From NCBI GenBank assembly GCA_916720285.1, contig CAKAQP010000015.1, positions 1 through 22,148 of the forward strand: a stretch of 22,148 nucleotides of DNA, given 5' to 3'. The translations under genes and the position numbers were made by a program. Below, piece by piece: positions 1 through 7,273 of this stretch (position 1 is its first letter; each line of letters opens with the position of its first letter). The notes beneath the pieces are model-generated. The model was given only the letters and a program-made list of their open reading frames with translations. It searched no databases and was not told the DNA's origin. The DNA is from an uncultured Lachnoanaerobaculum sp. Its GTDB lineage: Bacteria; Bacillota; Clostridia; Lachnospirales; Lachnospiraceae.

Positions 1-405
1 TTCTAAGAGTGTAGTAGGATAATTCCATCTTTTATCATACCCAAGATATAAGACCAAAGTAATCACAGGATACTTTTCCTTATACCTGTTTTCTTTTCTG
101 GTCTGATTTACATACTCACTGCCGTCATATCCGAATACCCTAAGAGGCATTAACTTATCAGGTCTTGTCTGGTTCTCTAATCCAAACAATGATAAATTTA
201 TTTTACTGTTTTGCCAGTATTTTGCAATATCTCTCTCCTGCAGTCTGACACTGCTGCCTATCTTAAGCATACTCATGGGTAACGCATCTGACAATGACGA
301 TTCGGCAACCACATCTTTGCCGTCAAATAAAAGTACATTTAAAATATCAGCAAACACATCATTGTACTTTTCAAGCATCTTTTGAGTTATGTCCTTATCT
401 TTCAT
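1..405 (-). CDS. Rpn-family (PD-(D/E)XK) nuclease/putative transposase, 3' end outside window
   Basis: Open frame from an ATG at 405 running off the left edge, 135 codons visible. It begins MKDKDITQKMLEKYNDVFAD and contains FDGKDVVAESSLSDALPMSM and LVLYLGYDKRWNYPTTL. This resembles the N-terminal part of the Rpn/PD-(D/E)XK nuclease-family proteins, often multicopy in Lachnospiraceae and annotated as recombination-promoting nuclease or putative transposase; recognition is from memory of the family. The catalytic half could not be fully checked because the gene is cut. The start is supported by a G-rich Shine-Dalgarno (plus-strand cttcccccta at 411-420) and a TATAAT box at 420-425. The gene lies beyond the terminator of the pilus operon, so it is a separate transcription unit. 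Confidence 0.6.
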   Translation of the reverse strand, partial: MKDKDITQKMLEKYNDVFADILNVLLFDGKDVVAESSLSDALPMSMLKIGSSVRLQERDIAKYWQNSKINLSLFGLENQTRPDKLMPLRVFGYDGSEYVNQTRKENRYKEKYPVITLVLYLGYDKRWNYPTTLLE

Positions 406-419
406 ATATACTTCCCCCT

Positions 420-428
420 ATTATACCA
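420..428 (-). promoter_or_regulatory. Extended -10 promoter for the Rpn-family gene
   Basis: Minus strand reads TGGTATAAT, an extended -10 element (TGn plus perfect TATAAT), 15-20 bases before the ATG at 405. No convincing -35 is visible (cagcct at 17 bp), as is common for extended -10 promoters. The short distance implies a very short 5' leader. Confidence 0.5.
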
Positions 429-471
429 AAAATATTATTATTAGGCTGTTTTTTAATTAAAATTTTTTAAT

Positions 472-499
472 AAAAGGGCCGTCACTTTTGTAACAGCCC
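472..499 (-). terminator. Rho-independent terminator of the Tad/kinase operon
   Basis: On the minus strand gggctgt (499-493) pairs with acggccc (482-476), one G-T wobble, 10-base loop, followed by TTTTATT. It starts 15 bases after the stop codon of the last operon gene. The T tract is short, so efficiency may be moderate. Confidence 0.65.
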
Positions 500-513
500 A
501 CATATGCAATAAT

Positions 514-2853
514 CTATTCTTCTTTTCTTTTTTTGTATACAAAAACTATTCCCAAGCCCAGTGCAATACCCAAAGTTATAACTGCCAAAGGAATATAACC
601 TGCTGATAAAAGTTTTGCCTGTGGCGCTTTTATTTCAAAGCTTACAGAAGCAATATCACTTAAATTACCTGCACTATCCTTTCCCTGTGCTTTTACAGTG
701 TGCTTACCTTCTGTATAAATACTTAAGTTTATTGTACCGTCATCCTTAATTGTATACTCACTCTTATCAAGTAATTTATCATCCAGCCAAACAGATTCAA
801 TAAAATCTCCCGGTAATTCCGTACTTAAAATAATATTTACATTGCCCTCATAGATCTGTTTATCTTCCACACCCAAAATCATAGCTACAGGCTTTGTGGC
901 ATCATATATAACTTCCACCGGCTTCATTGAAGACTTATTTCCTGCCGTATCTATTACTTCAAGATTAAAAGTATATTTTCCGTCCTTATCTATTGACTTT
1001 AAAAATTTCAACTCACCGTTTACAAACTCAAACGGCTCATCCATTCCGTTTATAGTTGCCGACACAATAGAAATTTCATCAGTGTTCCATACCTCAATAC
1101 TTGGTTTAAACGGCTTGTTTGTATACTGTCCTACAAGTTCTTCAGGCTTAAACTTAAATGTTGCACCTTTTTTATTTACTGAGAAATTCACCTTCTTCTC
1201 GGTAACATTACCTGCCATATCATATATGGTTACGGTAAGTATATAATTATCATCAATATATATAGGATCAAGATTTAATATATAACCGCCGTCCTGCTTC
1301 TTTGCCTTATATATAAGCTCTCTTGATTTTCCGTCAGCAACAGATGTAAGAGTAATCTTTGACTTTAATAGATCTATATTTACATCACTGTATTTCACTA
1401 CAGGTGAGACTGTTCTTGCATTAGCAGTCAAATCTTCCACTCCGGTAATAGTAATATGTGGTGCTGTAGCATCGACATTAAACTTTTCTTCAAATCTTAC
1501 CCGTTCCGATTCGGAATCCGAGTTGTTTTTAACAACCGCGATTCTGTACTCTCCATCATCATCAAATAATATATTGGCTCTGTGATTTCCACCCTCCGAA
1601 CTCCATGTATATTTTGCATTTGAAAGTACTTCTTTTCCATTCACATTTTTATAAACCGATACGGAATAATTGTTCTCGTTAAAGTCGTTGTCATCTACAT
1701 TTACATATGTCGACCTTGTGTTCAAGAATCCGTTTCCCCTGTTATTTACTATATCTCTGTTTATACTTACTGTATGTCTGACATTATTTATACTTCTTCT
1801 TGTATCCGTTCTTTCGCTTACGGAATTTCCGGTTCCGATAGGTTGGAAAAATTGCGGCACTTCATTTGATACATCTGTTACTTCTCCTGTTTGAACAGGT
1901 TGAGGAATGTATTGTATTTCCGTCTCAGTAGTTTGACTTGCATTATTATCTGCAATATCTCTGTTTGTAATATTATTTCTTATCACTGAACCGGATATAT
2001 TTCTGTCAGTATTTACATTACTGCCGACATGATCCGTTCTTCCGACACTGTCTGTTCTTTCAATACTATCTGTTCTTCCTGCACCTGTCTCTTCCGTATT
2101 ATTTCCACTCTCAACTATAGTATCTGCTGTAATACTGTTTGTCATCCTTGATCTTTCTATAAGCTGTACATTTTCATGTACTTCATGAGATACTTCAGGC
2201 TCTATAACAGGCTGTGACGCCAAAAAGAATATCTGATTCTTATTGCCGTTTTTTGAAACAAACCGTCTCATATCTGCATTAACTGTGTTTAAACTGTTTG
2301 CCCTTGTAATCTGTACACTTCGTCCAATATCAAAGTACACATTACTTCTGTAAAGGATTATATTCGCATTGCCGCTTTCTGCATTACTCAAATTTGAAAA
2401 TCCTGTTCTGATTACCAAATCATCTCTATTTGTATTTGAATATGTTGCAATAGAAGAAGTCGCTATAGAAGAAGTCGCAACAGATGATGTGGCAAGAACC
2501 GGAGGTCTTGAAACATCATAATCCTCTATCTCAATATTTCCGCCGTTTAAAATTATATTCTTTATATTTTCAAAAGAATTTTCTACCAAAACAGGACTCC
2601 AGTTAAAATAACTCTCATCATTTGTATCACCCAAATCTCTTGGTGTCGGAAGTGTTAACTTTCCTTCCGAATCTAAGAATGATGAAACATTTCTGATATG
2701 ATATCCTTTGCTGTCTCTGAAAATCAAGCCTATCAAAATGTTTGTAGACGCCGCTGTGGACTCAAAAATAAAAGATCTGAAAATAATTTGAAATAAAAAA
2801 CAAAAACAAATGATTACTGCAATTAACTTTTTTTCTATGCCTCTAACATTCAT
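514..2853 (-). CDS. Large surface protein with Ig-like domains, N- and C-terminal TM segments
   Basis: 779 aa, last gene of the operon. Hydrophobic N-terminal segment near residues 10-28 (signal anchor or signal peptide), then a Ser/Thr/Asn-rich region of about 400 residues with short tandem repeats (ATSSV/ATSSI at about 121-136, RTDS repeats near 260). About residues 400-740 hold at least three beta-rich bacterial Ig-like units, recognisable by DATAPHITITGVEDL, YDMAGNVTEKKV, IDTAGNKSS, DATKPVAMILGVEDK and KDSAGNLSD. A C-terminal TM near 753-773 ends in the basic tail KKRKEE; no LPXTG is present. Likely a surface adhesin or stalk-like partner of the pilus; function is inferred from architecture and position. 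Start: the frame can begin at a TTG at 2874, but AGGAGG at 2864-2869 points to the ATG at 2853. That SD lies inside the last codons of the preceding gene, whose stop ends 4 bases before the ATG. Confidence 0.8.
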   Translation of the reverse strand: MNVRGIEKKLIAVIICFCFLFQIIFRSFIFESTAASTNILIGLIFRDSKGYHIRNVSSFLDSEGKLTLPTPRDLGDTNDESYFNWSPVLVENSFENIKNIILNGGNIEIEDYDVSRPPVLATSSVATSSIATSSIATYSNTNRDDLVIRTGFSNLSNAESGNANIILYRSNVYFDIGRSVQITRANSLNTVNADMRRFVSKNGNKNQIFFLASQPVIEPEVSHEVHENVQLIERSRMTNSITADTIVESGNNTEETGAGRTDSIERTDSVGRTDHVGSNVNTDRNISGSVIRNNITNRDIADNNASQTTETEIQYIPQPVQTGEVTDVSNEVPQFFQPIGTGNSVSERTDTRRSINNVRHTVSINRDIVNNRGNGFLNTRSTYVNVDDNDFNENNYSVSVYKNVNGKEVLSNAKYTWSSEGGNHRANILFDDDGEYRIAVVKNNSDSESERVRFEEKFNVDATAPHITITGVEDLTANARTVSPVVKYSDVNIDLLKSKITLTSVADGKSRELIYKAKKQDGGYILNLDPIYIDDNYILTVTIYDMAGNVTEKKVNFSVNKKGATFKFKPEELVGQYTNKPFKPSIEVWNTDEISIVSATINGMDEPFEFVNGELKFLKSIDKDGKYTFNLEVIDTAGNKSSMKPVEVIYDATKPVAMILGVEDKQIYEGNVNIILSTELPGDFIESVWLDDKLLDKSEYTIKDDGTINLSIYTEGKHTVKAQGKDSAGNLSDIASVSFEIKAPQAKLLSAGYIPLAVITLGIALGLGIVFVYKKRKEE
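2026..2079 (-). repeat. Three imperfect 18-bp tandem repeats (RTDSVG-type)
   Basis: Plus-strand units at 2026-2043, 2044-2061 and 2062-2079 share a ctgttctt-type core and encode RTDSIE, RTDSVG and RTDHVG within the surface protein. This is in-frame coding repetition in the Ser/Thr-rich stalk. Confidence 0.6.
2446..2490 (-). repeat. Three 15-bp tandem repeats (ATSSI-type)
   Basis: Units at 2446-2460, 2461-2475 and 2476-2490 share agaagaagtcgc-like sequence on the plus strand. The first two differ at only two bases. They encode ATSSV, ATSSI, ATSSI in the surface protein, so copy-number change would keep the frame. Confidence 0.65.
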
Positions 2854-2857
2854 AATA

Positions 2858-3214
2858 CTACCTGCCTCCTGCAATTAAATTAATTTCTTCGATAATTTCA
2901 AAATTTGTATTTTCATTGTGATTATTTAGAATTTGACCATGATAATTTTTTAAAAGAATTGTTTCGTTCGTATCTTTATTATTTTTTCCGATATCATTTA
3001 TACTTCTTTTTGTCGGTAATTTCCTCGAATTTATTTTCCTAAGAGGCATGGTTGTGTTTTGCATCTTCTTATCCACCATCCACTTTTTCTTTGAACCATA
3101 ACTTAAAATATCACTAAATGCCTTTCTTACTCCCATTTTAAACCATAACAAAATACTTATAAACAACATGATGACAGATGAAAAAATTCCGCTAAAATAT
3201 AGTATTCTATGCAT
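2858..3214 (-). CDS. Small one-TM protein with C-terminal ETILL motif, kinase neighbour
   Basis: 118 aa, basic. One TM segment at about residues 5-26, followed by FKMGVRKAFSDILSYG and a Lys/Arg-rich stretch that should be cytoplasmic. Near the C-terminus is NETILLKN (ETILL at 84-88) and then FEIIEEINLI. Small proteins of this layout (TM, juxtamembrane D-I/L motif, late ET-x-L-L motif) sit beside FHA/kinase genes in other Lachnospiraceae as I recall them, without assigned function. The ATG overlaps the kinase stop codon (TGATG, one shared base), with GGAGG just upstream, so it is translationally coupled to the kinase. Its ET motif resembles those in the operon's FHA protein, suggesting it may be a kinase substrate or FHA docking partner (inference). 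Confidence 0.75.
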   Translation of the reverse strand: MHRILYFSGIFSSVIMLFISILLWFKMGVRKAFSDILSYGSKKKWMVDKKMQNTTMPLRKINSRKLPTKRSINDIGKNNKDTNETILLKNYHGQILNNHNENTNFEIIEEINLIAGGR

Positions 3215-5193
3215 CAGATACCTCCGACATTTTTCAATTTATTCTTTAAAGAAACGAAGTTGGAATTAAATTCTATATCAGGTAATTCCCCTGCCTTCAT
3301 ATAGATCATAGCTGATGTATTCACATCTTTCATATCTATCAACAACATAGTCGAAAGACTTATATAAGCCGTAGCATCTTCAGGATATTTTTCTATAATA
3401 TCCTCGTACTCTTCAACTGCCATTTTATATTCTCCAAGAGCTCTGTAAATATCTCCTATCCTGTTTTTAAATAAAACCGTCTGTGCAGTCGTAGCAAATA
3501 TCAGGTATCTTTCGTAATATGCTATAGCTTCATACAAATCATTTCTTGATTCTTTTTCATCCGGTTCTATATTCGCTCTTCTATAGTAAGCATCAGCAAA
3601 TCCGAAGTATAACTCCGGTAAATATTTCTCTTTCAAATTCTTATCTATATAGGAACTGTTTAATATCTCACCTGCTTTATTTAAAAGCTCCATCGCTTTA
3701 TCAAAAGGTTTTTCTCCCACCTTCTGTATGGCAAAAGCATTTGCTCTGTAAATTTTTGACAATGTGATATATATTTCCGCCTTTTCTTCCTCATTTACTT
3801 CTGTATTCAGGTACTCATCAACATTCTTCATATCTTTGACTATAATTTCCCAATCCGTACCTATTTCCGATAAAGATCTTGATAATGAAGAATAATATTT
3901 TGCCTGTGGATATTTCTTTATATTTACTTTGTCAAAATATCTTGCGGCTGTACCATAGTCAATATTAAACTCTGTATCCTTACTGTTGCCGAGAAAATAA
4001 ATCTGTCCCATTCTCATCATAAGATCGTCATTATTACCCAAATTACCTGTTCCTGATGCAATCATTGCAGAAATCGCCATCAGTCCGTTCCTTGTCTGCC
4101 CAAGATCACAATAATAATCAAGCATCCTTATATACGCTTGTGTACTGTTTGGGGATATATTTATCGCATCTTGAAAAAGTTTTAAAATATCGGAATCAAC
4201 TACATTCTCACTTCCTGTAGAAGCAATTTTAAGAGCCGCTTCAGATAAATAATTATTATAGACTTTTGATATTTCCATTTTCTCCATTCCGTTTACAACG
4301 ATAGCCACAGAAAAAAACGTAAAAGAAAGAATAAGACTTGCCGCAAACAAAAATATCTTCTTTTTTTGTGTTGCTATATATGAATCATCCAAATCTCTGA
4401 AATGTTGCAGTGCATATGACATTTCTTTACAATCGTTAAACCTTTTGTCAGGATCTTTTCTTGTGGCTCTGAGAATTATCTTTTCAAGACCGTTTGACAA
4501 ACTTTCATCCCATCTTCTTATAGGATAAAGCTCATACGGCGGTTCTGAAGGGTTAACACCGGTAAGAAGATGATACATAGTGGCACCAAGATTATATATA
4601 TCCGTCCTGGCATCTGTTTGTCTTAAAGTCTCTCCCGCAAACTGCTCAGGTGCGGCATATCCTATAGTACCAAGACATGTTGTATCCGATACACTGTCAT
4701 AATTATATTTTCTTGCCGTTCCGAAATCTATCAAAGTGATTTTACCGTCCGGTCTTAACATTATATTTGCCGGTTTCAAATCTCTGTATATTATCGGAGG
4801 ATTCTGCGAATGCAAATAGTCAAGTACATCACAAAGCTGTATTGCATAATCCGCTACTTTATCTTCTTCTATAGTTCCTTCTTCAGCCAAAATATCGGAT
4901 AAAGGCCTACCCTCCACATAATCCATTACTATTATTATGGTATCGTCACTTTCAATTATATCTGCGATACTTGGCAGGTAAGGATGCTTTAATTCTTTTA
5001 AGAGATTGGTTTCTGTTATAAGACTTTGTTTCATAATCTCATAATTTTTGTTTTTCTCTTTTCGCATCTCCTTTATTGCCCATTGTTTATTTGCCTTTTC
5101 ATTCATTGCCAAATAAACAATACTCATACCACCCTGTCCAATCTTATTTAAAATCTTATACTTTCCGTCTAAAAGGCTGCCTATTTCCAACAT
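3214..5193 (-). CDS. Membrane Ser/Thr protein kinase with extracytoplasmic TPR region
   Basis: 659 aa. Residues 12-270 form a complete Hanks-type kinase: glycine loop GQGGMSIVY (19-27), AIKEM with catalytic Lys41, YRDLKPAN with catalytic Asp138 (Tyr replaces the usual His of HRD), DFG at 156-158, APEQ at 181-184 and a late Arg in KDPDKRF. One TM segment lies at about 280-300 after KKK. The remaining 350 or so residues are helical and TPR-like (for example DIYRALGEYKMAVEEYEDII near the end) and should lie outside the membrane. Firmicute PrkC/StkP kinases carry PASTA domains outside; here TPRs replace them, so the sensed ligand is more likely a protein than muropeptide (inference). It sits 10 bp after the PP2C phosphatase stop and overlaps the next gene by one base. 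The SD is weak (GGGG), so coupling with the phosphatase is likely. Confidence 0.9.
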   Translation of the reverse strand: MLEIGSLLDGKYKILNKIGQGGMSIVYLAMNEKANKQWAIKEMRKEKNKNYEIMKQSLITETNLLKELKHPYLPSIADIIESDDTIIIVMDYVEGRPLSDILAEEGTIEEDKVADYAIQLCDVLDYLHSQNPPIIYRDLKPANIMLRPDGKITLIDFGTARKYNYDSVSDTTCLGTIGYAAPEQFAGETLRQTDARTDIYNLGATMYHLLTGVNPSEPPYELYPIRRWDESLSNGLEKIILRATRKDPDKRFNDCKEMSYALQHFRDLDDSYIATQKKKIFLFAASLILSFTFFSVAIVVNGMEKMEISKVYNNYLSEAALKIASTGSENVVDSDILKLFQDAINISPNSTQAYIRMLDYYCDLGQTRNGLMAISAMIASGTGNLGNNDDLMMRMGQIYFLGNSKDTEFNIDYGTAARYFDKVNIKKYPQAKYYSSLSRSLSEIGTDWEIIVKDMKNVDEYLNTEVNEEEKAEIYITLSKIYRANAFAIQKVGEKPFDKAMELLNKAGEILNSSYIDKNLKEKYLPELYFGFADAYYRRANIEPDEKESRNDLYEAIAYYERYLIFATTAQTVLFKNRIGDIYRALGEYKMAVEEYEDIIEKYPEDATAYISLSTMLLIDMKDVNTSAMIYMKAGELPDIEFNSNFVSLKNKLKNVGGI

Positions 5194-5203
5194 ATTACCC
5201 CTA

Positions 5204-5962
5204 CTATTGAACTTTGACCAATGCCGCCGATATATTATCCTGTTCGTTTCTTCTAAGATTCAATGATATCAGCCTCTTAATCATCTCATTAAGTTTATTA
5301 CTTTCACATCTGCCAAGTAAACTAAGCATCTCTTTTTCAGATATCTCATGCCTGAATCCGTCGCTACAAAGCAGTAAAATATCACCTTTTTTCACTTCTC
5401 CGCAAAACATATCAGGATTCACCCGTTCTGTAGCTCCGATACATTGCAAAAGTACATTCCTTTTCGGATCGTTTTTTGCTTCTTTCTCTGTAAGTCTGCC
5501 CTCTGCCACCTCTTTTGCAATAAATGTATGGTCGTTTGTAAGTCTCTCTATTTTAGATGATGATATTTTATATAGTCTGCTGTCTCCTATATGCCATACA
5601 AAAAATCTTTTCCCTGCCAAAAGAAAAGCCGTTATTGTTGTGCCGAGATATATACCATGTTCTTTCCCATAGCGAAGTAAACCTTCATTTTCAGAACTTA
5701 TGATACTTCCTATATCTTCCCTCATTTTAGTTTCATCCCAGATACTTTCATATTTACTGTAACTGTATAAAAACCAGTCTGAAAATGCTTCCGCTATGCT
5801 CCTACTGGCCAACTCACCACAGGAAAGTCCACCCATTCCGTCACAAATTATTCCGATACAGACTTCCTCGCCCTTAAATTTTGCTCTCTTTAATATTACA
5901 CTGTCTTGATTACAGCTCTTTTTTAATCCGACTTCAGTTTGTGCCGCCAAAAAATAATTCAT
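5204..5962 (-). CDS. PP2C-family protein Ser/Thr phosphatase
   Basis: 252 aa, soluble, normal length for bacterial PP2C (PrpC/Stp-type). Motifs in order: NQD (18-20), CDGMGG (40-45, metal-binding Asp41), GTTITAFLL, HIGDSRLYKI, NDHTFIAKEV, CSDGFRHEI and NEQDNISAALV with the last metal-binding Asp. All expected metal ligands are present, so it should be active and oppose the adjacent kinase. The ATG lies 3 bases after the stop of the FHA gene, and no clear Shine-Dalgarno precedes it, which suggests translation by coupling to the FHA gene. Confidence 0.92.
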   Translation of the reverse strand: MNYFLAAQTEVGLKKSCNQDSVILKRAKFKGEEVCIGIICDGMGGLSCGELASRSIAEAFSDWFLYSYSKYESIWDETKMREDIGSIISSENEGLLRYGKEHGIYLGTTITAFLLAGKRFFVWHIGDSRLYKISSSKIERLTNDHTFIAKEVAEGRLTEKEAKNDPKRNVLLQCIGATERVNPDMFCGEVKKGDILLLCSDGFRHEISEKEMLSLLGRCESNKLNEMIKRLISLNLRRNEQDNISAALVKVQ

Positions 5963-5965
5963 ATT

Positions 5966-7264
5966 TTATACCATGTGAAATTCAAATTCTTCATTTGATA
6001 AACTTATAATATCATTATCCCAAAGTTCAACTTCAACACTTGATGACACTTTTTCACCGTTTACCATTGTGAAATTCAGTGACTTCAAATCTCTTATAAA
6101 AAAAGTACCGTCTTTTCTTACAATTTCCGCATGATTCCTACCTACTGAAGAATTGTCATTTATGCAAAAATCAACATAGCTTTTTTCTCTTCCGATTCTG
6201 AAGCTTGACTTATCTATAAGAATTTTTTCACCCGTTCTCTTCCATATAAGAAATGCGTTTAATACATTTACAGACAGTCCAAGTAATGTCGTCTCTGCAA
6301 AGCGGTCTGAATTTTGTAAAACAGTGGTTTCAGCAAAATTATTTGAATACAATTTAGATACTTCCATCTTGTTATCAACAACGGAAACTTCTTTTTCCTT
6401 CTTTTTCCCAAAAAAAGAAAATTTCTTTTTGCCCCTTGCTTCTTTGTGACTTACTCTTCCTACATTTACAGGTTCATCCTTACCCGGAATAAGAAAACCG
6501 TTTTCAGGTTTTACATCCGAATCAATATTTGAAACCGTATTATTATTAACAGATTTGAAAGCATTTACGGGGGATTGTGTATTTACCGGAGTCTGTACTC
6601 TGTTACCGTATCCGGAATAATCTGATTTTAACGTTCCAAATGACTCTTCAATATTGTTTATCCTTCTTTCTTTAAAATCGGATTTATTTTCCGGCTTTGT
6701 GATATCGAAGTTTTCAATATGTTTTTTTTGTTTTATTTGGGATATTAATTGTAAGAATTTATTACAGGAAAATGATTCTTCATCTGAGAGTTGCCTGCTT
6801 ATATCCGCTGCAAAATTTGCAGCCTTATTATTTTTAACCATCATATAAAGCAGTAAATTTTTGAAGAATTCATATATGCTTAGATTATTTCTTCTGTTAT
6901 ACAAAGGCAGGAGCATCATTTTTATATTTCCGTTATCTGTAAAAATATATTTATTTTCTAAAATCAGCTGTGCTTCACCAAGCATATATTCTTCTATATC
7001 CTTTACAGCTTTACAAATGTTCTCAAATACATCCAGTAGATCTTCCTTTGTAAGTTCCTCACTCAAATATTCATCCAAGTTTTTTAACTTTTCAGTTTTA
7101 TACTTAAACTCTGTCATTGAATCATGCATGATTATATCTATTGGAAGCAAGTATTTAATATCATTATTTCTCATCATACCGATGCTTACATTGTCAATCT
7201 TTTCATTTTCTTTAACATTATATATAAGCTCAATATACTTTTCAGTCTCATTACACTTAAACAT
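5966..7264 (-). CDS. FHA-domain protein with N-terminal DUF6382-like domain and twin ETT motifs
   Basis: 432 aa. Residues 1-180 resemble the DUF6382 domain that precedes FHA in many Clostridia (from memory). A low-complexity Asn/Ser/Val linker follows, then a Lys-rich patch (KKKFSFFGKKKEKE), then NNFAETTVL and RFAETTLL (ETT at 312-314 and 324-326). The FHA domain covers about 348-432: RIGRE (356-360), VGRNH (374-378) and LNFTMVNG. FHA domains bind phosphothreonine peptides, and ETT motifs before FHA are the phosphorylation sites in actinobacterial GarA/OdhI. This is probably the phospho-switch linking kinase to pilus. The usual Ser of S-R-x-H is Gly375 and the usual NGT is NFT, so binding may differ. 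Strong AGGAGG overlaps the preceding TadZ stop; gap 9 bp. Confidence 0.85.
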   Translation of the reverse strand: MFKCNETEKYIELIYNVKENEKIDNVSIGMMRNNDIKYLLPIDIIMHDSMTEFKYKTEKLKNLDEYLSEELTKEDLLDVFENICKAVKDIEEYMLGEAQLILENKYIFTDNGNIKMMLLPLYNRRNNLSIYEFFKNLLLYMMVKNNKAANFAADISRQLSDEESFSCNKFLQLISQIKQKKHIENFDITKPENKSDFKERRINNIEESFGTLKSDYSGYGNRVQTPVNTQSPVNAFKSVNNNTVSNIDSDVKPENGFLIPGKDEPVNVGRVSHKEARGKKKFSFFGKKKEKEVSVVDNKMEVSKLYSNNFAETTVLQNSDRFAETTLLGLSVNVLNAFLIWKRTGEKILIDKSSFRIGREKSYVDFCINDNSSVGRNHAEIVRKDGTFFIRDLKSLNFTMVNGEKVSSSVEVELWDNDIISLSNEEFEFHMV

Positions 7265-7273
7265 ATGGACCTC

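Noticed and set aside
444..498. Alternative long-loop pairing GGCTGTT (444-450) with AACAGCC (492-498)
   Set aside because: The 41-base loop makes it less likely than the compact 476-499 hairpin, which has the T tract.
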